Origin: an uncultured Lachnospiraceae bacterium
GTDB lineage: Bacteria > Bacillota > Clostridia > Lachnospirales > Lachnospiraceae
NCBI GenBank assembly: GCA_900317505.1
Contig: ONHB01000009.1
Coordinates: 30,910-94,909, forward strand
Direction: 5' to 3'
DNA length: 64,000 bases
Below the pieces are notes generated by a model, which was given only the letters and a program-made list of their open reading frames with translations, searched no databases and was not told the DNA's origin. The position numbers and the translations under genes are program-made. Below, piece after piece: positions 56,332 through 64,000 of the stretch. Each line of letters starts with the position of its first letter. Position 1 is the stretch's first letter.

Positions 56332-56726
56332 CTTACTTTCTCCCGGATAAGCTTTTTATCGTCTGCCTTTGCTGATACTTTTGTCCCGATCAGGGTCAGA
56401 GCTCCCCAGAATGCCGTCACAACAACAGCCATCGTCACACCGACCGTAGACATTTCATGAAGCATCACAGAAAGTGTCTCCGGGCTCTTGGCTGCTGTCA
56501 AAAACGGAAAGAACATGGTAACCTCTCCATGCCATACATGCTCAAATGCAAGCAGTGCTGAACCTCCCCATAAGAAGTTGGAGAGCTTGCGCACATGTGA
56601 CGACCATGTCATATGCTCCTCTGCGGGTAAATTCTGAACCTCACACTTACTTTCTTTATTTTTTAAAACATGTGCTGCAACGGTAGTCACTACCGCCTCT
56701 GCTGCCGGTACTACAAAACATGCCAT
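56328..56726 (-). CDS. Small membrane protein of a conserved pair (first gene)
   Basis: 132 residues. It begins MACFVVPAAEAVVTTV, has a charged region (about 22-45), then helices at about 48-65, 72-85 and 92-115. HVWHGE near residue 63 has two His that might bind metal or haem, a guess. AAAAGGAGG precedes the ATG. Function unknown. Confidence 0.6.
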   Translation of the reverse strand: MACFVVPAAEAVVTTVAAHVLKNKESKCEVQNLPAEEHMTWSSHVRKLSNFLWGGSALLAFEHVWHGEVTMFFPFLTAAKSPETLSVMLHEMSTVGVTMAVVVTAFWGALTLIGTKVSAKADDKKLIREKVR

Positions 56727-56876
56727 AATAAACCTCCTTTTCCCATGCCGCTCTGCTTGATCAAAGCCCCTGCGCCATGAGTCATTACCTTAATATTGTA
56801 ATCTGTCACTGCAGATTATATTCTTTTTAATAATAGCATACCTGCCCTGAACTTTCGACAGTTATCAATAAATTTA

Positions 56877-56904
56877 TTTACAAAAAATAGAAGTATGATA
56901 AAAT
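56877..56904 (+). promoter_or_regulatory. Promoter of the DUF805 gene
   Basis: TTTACA (56877-56882), 16 bp, TAAAAT (56899-56904) preceded by TGA. Confidence 0.6.
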
Positions 56905-56951
56905 GAATTTGTATATGATATACAAAAGAACTTGTGGGAGGAGGAAGAAAA

Positions 56952-57302
56952 ATGAGTTTTACAGATGCTGTTAAAAGTGTATTTTCACAGTACGTTGGTT
57001 TCAAAGGCCGTGCACGCAGAAGTGAGTATTGGTGGTTTGTCCTGTTCAACATCATTGTAAGTGTGGTTATTTCATTAATCGCCAGACTGACAGGATGGAA
57101 TTTCTTATCTATACTTTACTCACTGGCTGTTTTACTGCCCGGTCTTGCAGTTGCAGTTCGTCGTTTACATGACATCGGAAAAAGCGGATGGTTTTATTTA
57201 TTCGCATTTATTCCGCTTGTAGGCGCCATCATCTTACTCGTTTGGTTCTGCAAAGACAGCGAGCCCGGTGCCAATGCTTATGGACCCAACCCTAAGGAAT
57301 AA
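56952..57302 (+). CDS. DUF805 membrane protein
   Basis: 116 residues from ATG 56952 (GGAGGAGG upstream). FKGRARRSEYWWFVLFN, PGLAVAVRRLHDIGKSGWFYL and NAYGPNP are the DUF805 signature. About three helices. Role unknown. Monocistronic with a strong terminator. Confidence 0.93.
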   Translation: MSFTDAVKSVFSQYVGFKGRARRSEYWWFVLFNIIVSVVISLIARLTGWNFLSILYSLAVLLPGLAVAVRRLHDIGKSGWFYLFAFIPLVGAIILLVWFCKDSEPGANAYGPNPKE

Positions 57303-57323
57303 GTGATATACTACAAGGCAATA

Positions 57324-57353
57324 AAAACCGGAGGCATATGCTTCCGGTTTTTT
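57324..57353. terminator. Terminator after the DUF805 gene
   Basis: AAAACCGGA-g-GC / GC-t-TCCGGTTTTTT. A-run and T-run make it usable on both strands. Confidence 0.92.
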
Positions 57354-57370
57354 GATGCTTATTTTGATAC

Positions 57371-58462
57371 TCAATATACGATACGGTCTCTGCCGTCTTC
57401 TTTTCCACGGTACAGCTTCTGATCAGCATTGGTAAGCATGCCCTCGTAGCTTCCCGAATAGTCATATTCTGCAAGGCCAAAAGTCATGGTCACACGGATC
57501 TCTTCTTCTCCTTTTGTGACAACAACATCCTTGATCTTGCGCCTGATCTCGCAGAGCTTGATAAAGGCAGCATCCCCATTGGTATCCGGGAACAAAAGTA
57601 AAAATTCCTCTCCACCCCAGCGGGCTGCCATATATTTATCTCCCATTTCTTCACGGAACACCTTGCTGATGGCTTTCAATACCTTGTCACCGGCATCATG
57701 TCCATAGGTATCGTTGACCTTTTTAAAGAAGTCAATATCACAGATGCACAGACAAAAACCCTTGTCGCTGCAATTTTTACAGCAGGCCTCGATGTATTCC
57801 ATTGCCTTGCGGCGGTTGCAGAGTGATGTCAGCTTATCAGTATTGGCAAGCTTAACCAGCTCTTCATTGTAGGCAACCAGCTTGCTCTCCAGCTCCTGCC
57901 CGTCTTTGCCATATATGTATGCCACAACCGATATACACCAGAATATGACGATCGTATTGATCACCTGCAGGGAATTGTTTTCCCCATGTGTGATCTTTAC
58001 CAAAGATTTGCTGTTGAGGAAAATATAATACAAAACAATTCGAAGCACACACAGCGCACCGACATAGATTGCCTTGAAGCGAAGGTGATTGTACCGGACA
58101 AAAAAGACCAGCACCAGTAAAACCATCAGAAAGTGCTGTACGCCGACATTCCAGCCAAACAGATAAATAAAACTGATGATCCACACAATCATTGCGACAC
58201 TCAGTCCGGCAAATATCTGAAGCGTATGGAATTTGTATGTCGATGCAAAAATCCCGCCGAATGCCAGAAGCGCGACCAGATAGATCAAAAGCCCGCCCTT
58301 GACGGACATCACATTGATCATCAGCATTAGTACCAACAGATACAAAATAAAAGATAACGTCAGAATCCGGATCACGACCGCAGTCTTTTTGGACTCATTT
58401 TCCGACTGTGTATCCTTTATGATAAAATCTTTAAAACGTAACCATAAATCCCAGAAATACAA
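57371..58462 (-). CDS. Membrane diguanylate cyclase
   Basis: 363 residues from TTG 58462 (AAGGGG upstream). Six membrane helices (about 30-200) form an integral sensor similar to MASE-type domains, then GGDEF (about 205-360) with TDKLTSLCNRRKAMEYIE, DIDFFKKVNDTYGHDAGD and ARWGGEEFLLLF. The RxxD inhibitory site is absent. It should make c-di-GMP. Confidence 0.92.
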   Translation of the reverse strand: MYFWDLWLRFKDFIIKDTQSENESKKTAVVIRILTLSFILYLLVLMLMINVMSVKGGLLIYLVALLAFGGIFASTYKFHTLQIFAGLSVAMIVWIISFIYLFGWNVGVQHFLMVLLVLVFFVRYNHLRFKAIYVGALCVLRIVLYYIFLNSKSLVKITHGENNSLQVINTIVIFWCISVVAYIYGKDGQELESKLVAYNEELVKLANTDKLTSLCNRRKAMEYIEACCKNCSDKGFCLCICDIDFFKKVNDTYGHDAGDKVLKAISKVFREEMGDKYMAARWGGEEFLLLFPDTNGDAAFIKLCEIRRKIKDVVVTKGEEEIRVTMTFGLAEYDYSGSYEGMLTNADQKLYRGKEDGRDRIVY

Positions 58463-58517
58463 TTTTCCAACCCCTTATACAAGCATGCGTTTTTTTACGC
58501 ACAAATTATATGAAATA

Positions 58518-59690
58518 TTATACTTCCACATCCTGTGAATAGTCCACATTTTTTATACCAAATCCAAACATTTTGTAAAAATCTTCCCAATAGCCGTCAA
58601 GATCGCAAAGTTCCTTTACGTTTTCCGTCGTAACCTCATCCCAGATCTGCATAACCTTTTTTTGAACCTCTGCTTTGAGCTCCCAGTCATCCATACGGAT
58701 ACGCCCCTGTGTATCGGTATCCGGCTTTTTCGCACCCAGTCTGTCCGTAAAAAGTCTTGTCATCTGCATGGTACAGTCCTCATGCAGTCCCATTTCCTTC
58801 ATGACCCTGTACAATGCCGATAAATATAGGGGCACTCCGGGAATTGCTGCGCTTGACTGCGTCACAACTGCTTTATTGACGCAGACATAAGCCTCAAGCT
58901 CCGCATACTCATCATTGATCTTATCCGCAGTTTCCTGCAGGTGTTTTTTTGCACAGCCGATCGTACCGCTCTGATAGATCGGATAGGTCAGCTTTGGTCC
59001 GAGATAGGAATATGCCATCGTCCTTGCCTGTGGCGAAAGGACATCTGCCTGCTTTAACAAATCTATCCACTCTTTCCAGTCCTCTCCGCCCATGACACTT
59101 ATGGTATCCTTTATTTCCTGATCGGTTGCAGGCTCCAGACATACCGTCTCAATCTCATTGTGCGCAAGGTTCAATGACTTTGTCTGAAAAATGGCTCCGA
59201 CTGTTTTTAATACAGATTTTTTGACCGTGCCGTCTTCCAGCGTACGCCTCGGTGAGGCCAGCGAATATACGACCAGATCTATCTTTTTCAGATCCTGTCT
59301 GATTTTTTCGATTGTCAGCTCTTTGATCTCTTTGGAAAAAGCATCACCATTGATCGTCTCAGCATACAATCCATCCTGGCGGGCCGCTTCTTCAAAAGCT
59401 CTTGTATTGTAAAAACCGGCTGTAGCTGTCCTCTTTCCGGCCGCTTCTCTTTCATACATAATTCCCAGTGTATTGCATCCGGCTGTAAACGCAGCAGCGA
59501 CCCGGCTTGCCAGTCCATATCCGGTGGAGCACCCGATCACCAGCACATTTTTCACCGGCCATTCCGCTTTTTTATGATAATCCTCTGCCTTTCCTTTAGC
59601 ATAGGCAATCTGACTCAAGACATTTTCGCGACATCCGACCGGATGTGCAGTTGTGCAAATAAATCCTTTCGCTCTGGGCGTTACAATCAT
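58518..59690 (-). CDS. fabV: Trans-2-enoyl-ACP/CoA reductase FabV (Ter)
   Basis: 390 residues, full length. NAD-binding GCSTGYGLASRVAAAF (about 53-68) and the Tyr-x8-Lys active site in YPIYQSGTIGCAKKHL (about 235-252) define FabV/Ter, different from FabI. Reduces the double bond of enoyl thioesters with NADH, in fatty acid synthesis or butyrate formation. AAAGGAG precedes the ATG, directly after the transketolase terminator. Confidence 0.96.
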   Translation of the reverse strand: MIVTPRAKGFICTTAHPVGCRENVLSQIAYAKGKAEDYHKKAEWPVKNVLVIGCSTGYGLASRVAAAFTAGCNTLGIMYEREAAGKRTATAGFYNTRAFEEAARQDGLYAETINGDAFSKEIKELTIEKIRQDLKKIDLVVYSLASPRRTLEDGTVKKSVLKTVGAIFQTKSLNLAHNEIETVCLEPATDQEIKDTISVMGGEDWKEWIDLLKQADVLSPQARTMAYSYLGPKLTYPIYQSGTIGCAKKHLQETADKINDEYAELEAYVCVNKAVVTQSSAAIPGVPLYLSALYRVMKEMGLHEDCTMQMTRLFTDRLGAKKPDTDTQGRIRMDDWELKAEVQKKVMQIWDEVTTENVKELCDLDGYWEDFYKMFGFGIKNVDYSQDVEV

Positions 59691-59708
59691 CCTGATAATC
59701 TCCTTTAT

Positions 59709-59751
59709 AAAAAACAGACTGTTACAAAACGCATCGTCTTATAACAGTCTG
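59709..59751 (-). terminator. Terminator after the transketolase genes
   Basis: Minus strand CAGACTGTTA / TAACAGTCTG (59742-59751, 59715-59724) with a 17-nt loop, then six T. Confidence 0.88.
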
Positions 59752-59775
59752 ATTATAGCATATTATATGTCTGCC

Positions 59776-60714
59776 TTATAAGGTTTCTTTAATTTTAGCA
59801 TAAATACCTTTGGCATCCAGTCCGAATTTTTCAACTAAAGCAGCTGCCGGTCCGGATTCACCAAAACGATCATAAACGCCGATCTTGGTAACCTTGGTAG
59901 GAGCTTTTTCGGAAAGTGCATCACAAACAGCGCTTCCCAGTCCGCCGATCACGGAATGTTCTTCTACGGTATACACTCTTCCTGTTTTCTTAGCGGAAGC
60001 AATTACCAGTTCTTCATCTAAAGGCTTGATGGTATGAATGTTGATCACTTCTGCATGGATACCTTCATCTTCCAGCATCTTGGCAGCACCAAGAGCGCCT
60101 TCTACGCAAATACCGGTTGCAATGATTGTCACATCGCTTCCTTCTTTTAAGACAACACCCTTGCCGATTTCAAATTTGTAATCGGGTGTATCGTTGATAA
60201 CCGGAACAGCGGCACGGCCAAATCTCAGATATACCGGTCCGTCATGCTCCAATGCAGCACGTACGGCAGCCTTTGCTTCGATATCATCAGAAGGAACGAT
60301 AACGGTCATGCCAGGAATGGTACGCATCAGAGCGATATCTTCGTTGCACTGATGTGTGGCACCGTCTTCTCCAACGGTGATACCGGCATGTGTAGCACCG
60401 ATCTTAACGTTTAAATGAGGATAACCGATAGAGTTTCTTACCTGTTCAAAGTTTCTTCCTGCCGCAAACATGGCAAAAGAAGAAATAAACGGAATTTTGC
60501 CACAGGTAGCAAGTCCGGCAGCAATACCTGTCATATTACATTCTGCAATACCACAGTCAATATGGCGGTCCGGATATGCCTTTTTAAAGGTAGCGGTCTT
60601 GGTAGCACCTGCTAAGTCTGCATCAAGAACAACCAGTTCAGGGAAGTCTTCTGCACATTCAACCAAAGCATTTCCGTAACTTTCTCTTGTTGCGATTTTC
60701 TTTACGTCTGCCAT
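59776..60714 (-). CDS. Transketolase, C-terminal subunit
   Basis: 312 residues. It has the pyrimidine-binding domain (IDCGIAECNMTGIAAGLAT, with the catalytic Glu) and the C-terminal domain (EEHSVIGGLGSAV). In many Clostridia transketolase is split in two genes that form one TPP enzyme. Its ATG overlaps the stop of the N-terminal gene (TAATG). Confidence 0.95.
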   Translation of the reverse strand: MADVKKIATRESYGNALVECAEDFPELVVLDADLAGATKTATFKKAYPDRHIDCGIAECNMTGIAAGLATCGKIPFISSFAMFAAGRNFEQVRNSIGYPHLNVKIGATHAGITVGEDGATHQCNEDIALMRTIPGMTVIVPSDDIEAKAAVRAALEHDGPVYLRFGRAAVPVINDTPDYKFEIGKGVVLKEGSDVTIIATGICVEGALGAAKMLEDEGIHAEVINIHTIKPLDEELVIASAKKTGRVYTVEEHSVIGGLGSAVCDALSEKAPTKVTKIGVYDRFGESGPAAALVEKFGLDAKGIYAKIKETL

Positions 60715-61559
60715 TATACTTCACCTGCTTTCTCTAAATCTGCGGCAATCTTGTCCAGATCAGCCATTGCGATTGCATATTCTTCATCATTGGGAGCTTT
60801 TCCATGCCATCCTGCATTGTTTTCCATAAAGGAAACGCCTTTTCCTTTGATGGTGTGCATGATGATCGCAGTGGGCTTGCCCTTTGTCTCTCTTGCTTTT
60901 TCCATTGCAGCACGGATCTCATCAAAATTGTGTCCGTCTACATTGATCGCCTGGAAATTGAAGGCTTCAAATTTGGCATCGATCGGATATACAGAACATA
61001 CATCTTCGACTTTACCATCGATCTGCAGGCCATTGTTGTCAACGATGACTACGAGGTTGTCCAGATGATGGGCACCGGCAAACATAGATGCCTCCCATAC
61101 CTGACCTTCCTGGATCTCACCGTCTCCTAACAGTGTGTATACACGGAAATCCTTGTTATCAAGCTTGGCAGCCAGTGCCATACCAACCGCTGCGGAAATC
61201 CCCTGTCCCAGAGAGCCTGAGCTCATATCCACACCGGGAGTTTCCTGCATACAGGGATGTCCCTGCAGGTAAGAGCCAAGCTTACGCAGTGTCTTTAAAT
61301 CTTCAACCGGGAAATATCCTCTGTTGGCCAGTGCGGAATAAAGACCGGGAGCTGTATGACCCTTTGATAATACAAAGCGGTCTCTCTTATCCCACTTAGG
61401 ATTTTGAGGATCGATATTCATCTCTTCAAAATAAAGATACGTAAACATATCTGCTGCAGAAAGTGATCCGCCGGGATGTCCGGCTTTTGCACTGTGTACT
61501 GAAGTCACGATACCTTTACGAACTTCATTTGCCATTTTCTGAAGTTCTAAATTTGTCAT
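60714..61559 (-). CDS. Transketolase, N-terminal subunit
   Basis: 281 residues. TPP-binding GDGEIQEGQVWEA (about 150) to NN (metal ligand Asn in VDNNGLQ). SKGHTAPGLYSAL and PGVDMSSGSLGQG are the substrate loops. Joined by a one-base overlap to the C-terminal subunit. Together they interconvert sugar phosphates in the non-oxidative pentose pathway. Confidence 0.95.
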   Translation of the reverse strand: MTNLELQKMANEVRKGIVTSVHSAKAGHPGGSLSAADMFTYLYFEEMNIDPQNPKWDKRDRFVLSKGHTAPGLYSALANRGYFPVEDLKTLRKLGSYLQGHPCMQETPGVDMSSGSLGQGISAAVGMALAAKLDNKDFRVYTLLGDGEIQEGQVWEASMFAGAHHLDNLVVIVDNNGLQIDGKVEDVCSVYPIDAKFEAFNFQAINVDGHNFDEIRAAMEKARETKGKPTAIIMHTIKGKGVSFMENNAGWHGKAPNDEEYAIAMADLDKIAADLEKAGEV

Positions 61560-61580
61560 GGTTTCTCCTTTTTTTGTGGA

Positions 61581-61759
61581 GCAACTGAGTTAATGGTCCT
61601 GGAGATATCATAATGTCTGTCAGCGACTCTTTATACATGTCAGCACTTTGATTTTTCGAGCATTGCGATGAAAAATCATTAGTACTGCTACATGTATAAT
61701 GAAGCGAGAGCGGGTCGCAGAAGATATTATGATATCGTAAGGGCGATTAACTCAGTTGC
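61581..61759. repeat. Intergenic foldback element B
   Basis: The outer stem is 14 bp perfect (61581-61594 with 61746-61759). Then GATATCATAAT/ATTATGATATC (61604-61614, 61726-61736), GCGAC/GTCGC, ATACATGT/ACATGTAT (61633-61640, 61690-61697) and TGATTTTTC/GAAAAATCA (61649-61657, 61670-61678). Core TGTCAGCACTTTG...TTAGTACTGCTAC...TATAATG..GCGAGAGCGG matches element A. It lies between the isomerase and transketolase genes. Confidence 0.8.
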
Positions 61760-61792
61760 CCCAGAATAATAATTTGATTTTTAACGTGCAAA

Positions 61793-61829
61793 GAAGATTC
61801 CGACCGGCAAGCCGGTCGAAACCATCTTC
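61793..61829 (-). terminator. Hairpin after the isomerase gene
   Basis: Stem GAAGAT...CGACCGGC-AA-GCCGGTCG...ATCTTC. The minus-strand U-run is weak (TTTGC), so termination is likely partial. Confidence 0.5.
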
Positions 61830-61872
61830 GTGTATATTTTATAGGAAATCCGATTATGATACAATCCTTAAA

Positions 61873-63357
61873 TTATGCAAAAGGATTTTCTGTCGGATAA
61901 CGAACACCCGCAGGCTGGTTGTATCCGATTTCATCTACAGCTACACCAATGTATTTGAATACTTCGTATAAAGCTTTTCCATGATGTCCGAAAGCAACTG
62001 CTCCGTGATGAGGGTAGTTTTTCTCGATCAGTACATGTCTGTAGAAACGTCCCATTTCAGGAATTGCAAATACACCGATCGCACCGAAGGATCTTGTAGC
62101 TACCGGCAATACTTCACCGTTGGCAATGTATGCACGCAGAATATTGTCTGAGGTAGACTGTAAACGGAAGAATGTGATATCTCCGGGAACAATGTCTCCT
62201 TCCAGAGTACCCTGTGTAACTTCTTCGGGAAGGCTTCTTGCCATGATCATCTGATACTGCATAGCGCATGATCTCAATTTCTTGCTGCTTGTATTTCCGC
62301 AGTGGAAGCCCATAAATGTATCTTTGTGTGTATAGTTGAATTTGCCTTCGATGGATTCTTTGTACATATCAGCCGGAACAGAGTTGTTGATATCAAGCAG
62401 TGTAACGATATCTTCTGATACACAATAACCGATAAACTCTGATAAGCATCCGTAGATATCTACTTCACAGGATACCGGAATGCCCATTCCTGTCAGACGG
62501 CTGTTTACATAGCAGGGAACAAATCCGAACTGTGTCTGGAATGCAGGCCAGCATTTACCGGCGATAGCAACATATTTGCGGTATCCTCTGTGCTCCTCTA
62601 CCCAGTCTAACAGTGTCAGTTCATACTGAGCTAATTTAGGTAAAATAGTGGGCTTGTTGTTGCCTGCGCCAAGCTCTTCTTCCATTTCTTTTACTTTTGC
62701 AGGGATACGGGGATCATCTGCATGCTTGTTGAAGGCTTCAAATAAGTCAAGCTCTGAGTTTTCTTCGATCTCAACACCAAGGTTGTAAAGCTGTTTGATC
62801 GGTGCATTACATGCTAAGAAGTTTAACGGTCTCGGTCCAAAGCTGATGATCTTTAAGTTTGCAAGTCCGTCAACGGCACGTGCGATCGGAATAAATTCGT
62901 GGATCATGTCTGCACATTCTTCTGCAGTTCCTACCGGATATTCCGGAATATATGCATGAATGTTACGCAGTTTTAAGTTGTAGCTTGCATTTAACATACC
63001 ACAGTATGCATCACCACGTCCCTGTACCAGGTCGTTCTGAGATTCCTCAGCTGCTGCTACAAACATCTTCGGTCCATCGAAATGTTTTGCAAGCAGTGTC
63101 TCTGAAATTTCAGGACCAAAGTTTCCAAGATATACGCAAAGAGCGTTACATCCGGCTTTTTTGATATCTTCGAGTGCCTGTACCATGTGGATTTCACTTT
63201 CTACGATACAGATTGGGCATTCATAGATCTCAGCCGCATCATATTTTGCTTTATAAGCCTCTATCAGGGCTTTTCTTCTGTTTACGGAAAGTGATTCCGG
63301 GAAACAGTCACGGCTTACAGCTACAATACCAATTTTTACTTCAGGTGCATTAAACAT
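61873..63357 (-). CDS. L-fucose/L-arabinose isomerase-family protein
   Basis: 494 residues from ATG 63357 (AAGGAGG eight bases upstream); an ATG further up (63381) lacks a site. KIGIVAVSRDCFPE opens the first Rossmann-like domain; CEVDIYGCLSEFIGY and TFMGFHCGNTSS are in the active-site region of the fucose/arabinose isomerase fold. It is about 100 residues shorter than FucI. It should convert an aldose to a ketose, but which sugar cannot be told. It follows a DUF4867 gene and precedes split transketolase, so pentose or deoxyhexose catabolism is likely. Confidence 0.88.
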   Translation of the reverse strand: MFNAPEVKIGIVAVSRDCFPESLSVNRRKALIEAYKAKYDAAEIYECPICIVESEIHMVQALEDIKKAGCNALCVYLGNFGPEISETLLAKHFDGPKMFVAAAEESQNDLVQGRGDAYCGMLNASYNLKLRNIHAYIPEYPVGTAEECADMIHEFIPIARAVDGLANLKIISFGPRPLNFLACNAPIKQLYNLGVEIEENSELDLFEAFNKHADDPRIPAKVKEMEEELGAGNNKPTILPKLAQYELTLLDWVEEHRGYRKYVAIAGKCWPAFQTQFGFVPCYVNSRLTGMGIPVSCEVDIYGCLSEFIGYCVSEDIVTLLDINNSVPADMYKESIEGKFNYTHKDTFMGFHCGNTSSKKLRSCAMQYQMIMARSLPEEVTQGTLEGDIVPGDITFFRLQSTSDNILRAYIANGEVLPVATRSFGAIGVFAIPEMGRFYRHVLIEKNYPHHGAVAFGHHGKALYEVFKYIGVAVDEIGYNQPAGVRYPTENPFA

Positions 63358-63396
63358 TTTATTATCCTCCTTGTTTGCCATCCGGCATTTTATTAT

Positions 63397-64000
63397 TTAT
63401 TCATTAACATTTAAATTTTTACCGATCAGACCGATGTGCGCGCCGGCATCCAGACCGCCTTCTGCGTGACCGATCAGCCATTTGTTTTTGGCTGTGATCA
63501 GCTTGTCTTCCCAACCTTCATGCTTATCGGAAAGCGGATAGTTGGTTCCCTTTGGCAATACAATACCAACCTTGAAACCGGCTCCTTTAACACCGCAGGG
63601 TGCATAATGCAGTGTAGTCGCATATACTTCCACGGCTGTTCCGGCAGGTACCAGAAAAGCCTCCATCAGAGATGTATCATATGTGAAATCATCCGTGATG
63701 TCCTGCTGCGATCCCAGGATCAGGATCGCATCTGTTGCTGCCACATTGATCTCGGAGCTTCTGTGATATTCCACTGCATTGAGAAGCTCATTGTGTCCGT
63801 TGCAGTAACCAATTTCAATTTCCAGCTCGCCATATGTCTTTGTCGATAATTCCTGATATACCGGGAGTTCTTCAAGCACTGCAACGCTCGGCTCATAAGC
63901 CACGCCGTCCGGCAAGGGTGTTTTTTCATTGATCACTTCTACAAGCTGTGAAAAGTCAATGTTTTGTACAATCCGTCCGTACTTTTTAAACTTTTCATCT
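63397..64000 (-). CDS. DUF4867-family protein (5' end outside window)
   Basis: At least 201 residues; the frame is open to the right edge. DEKFKKYGRIVQNIDFSQLVEVI starts inside the window, and the real N-terminus lies beyond it. An internal GTG at 63936 is not a sensible start since homology continues upstream. DUF4867 is a cupin-like family in Lachnospiraceae often found beside sugar isomerases. HYAPCGVKGAGFKVGIVLPKGTN is cupin-like. Operon neighbour of the isomerase (39 bp). Confidence 0.8.
   Translation of the reverse strand, partial: DEKFKKYGRIVQNIDFSQLVEVINEKTPLPDGVAYEPSVAVLEELPVYQELSTKTYGELEIEIGYCNGHNELLNAVEYHRSSEINVAATDAILILGSQQDITDDFTYDTSLMEAFLVPAGTAVEVYATTLHYAPCGVKGAGFKVGIVLPKGTNYPLSDKHEGWEDKLITAKNKWLIGHAEGGLDAGAHIGLIGKNLNVNE

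Overview
The window looks like a chromosomal segment of a Gram-positive, spore-forming anaerobe of the Clostridia, most probably a Lachnospiraceae-type gut bacterium. The reasons are moderate GC with AT-rich spacers, AGGAGG ribosome sites, many TTG/GTG starts, a clostridial 2[4Fe-4S] ferredoxin, SpoVG, a CwlD-type amidase, a spore-lytic-type hydrolase, a GlgC/GlgD pair, a CmpB-type membrane protein, DUF4867 and a split transketolase. The assignment is inferred from gene content only; there is no rRNA to confirm it. Several blocks that lie near the origin in Bacillus (spoVG-prs-pth-mfd, rpsF-ssb-rpsR-gdpP-rplI-dnaB, upp-atp) occur together here. No tRNA, rRNA, CRISPR array, prophage or complete insertion sequence was seen.

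Layout. 0-6.8 kb: cell-surface genes (a cut-off protein with a cellulase-type Ig domain, a degenerate LytM protein, a calcium-loop protein), rsmJ, a Na+-dependent transporter and a CmpB-like membrane protein with an 11-residue repeat tail. 6.8-14 kb: mfd, pth, spoVG and glgD/glgC on the minus strand. 14-20.4 kb: murC, a cluster of six DnaA-box-like sites, dnaD- and dnaI-like primosome genes, prs, then queT behind a candidate preQ1 riboswitch. 20.5-24.3 kb: a large surface protein with a degenerate peptidase-like end, a small unknown gene and a 549-bp palindrome. 24.3-31.5 kb: a complete F1Fo ATP synthase operon (atpZ-I-B-E-F-H-A-G-D-C) whose c subunit carries the sodium-binding residue set. 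31.7-38.6 kb: DUF402, a SleB-type hydrolase, a dCMP deaminase-upp-rpiB-sua5 nucleotide/tRNA group, CwlD and a GH18 spore-type hydrolase. 39-45 kb: mecA, a DUF1858 protein, a cytidylate-kinase-like protein, a polar amino acid ABC transporter, a class-I amidotransferase and ferredoxin. 45-50.5 kb: dnaB, rplI, gdpP, rpsR-ssb-rpsF. 50.5-58.5 kb: sirtuin, a chemoreceptor, two diguanylate cyclases, a PilZ protein, a PflX-like radical SAM protein and small membrane proteins, suggesting motility and c-di-GMP control. 58.5-64 kb: fabV, split transketolase, an L-fucose/arabinose-type isomerase and DUF4867, a sugar-catabolism locus running off the right edge.

Most genes are on the minus strand. The least explained structures are non-coding: the 549-bp palindrome at 23.7-24.2 kb; two intergenic foldback elements at 6.66 and 61.6 kb that share a core and appear to be one repeat family; the DnaA-box cluster; the queT leader; and a promoter-proximal terminator before the amidotransferase gene.
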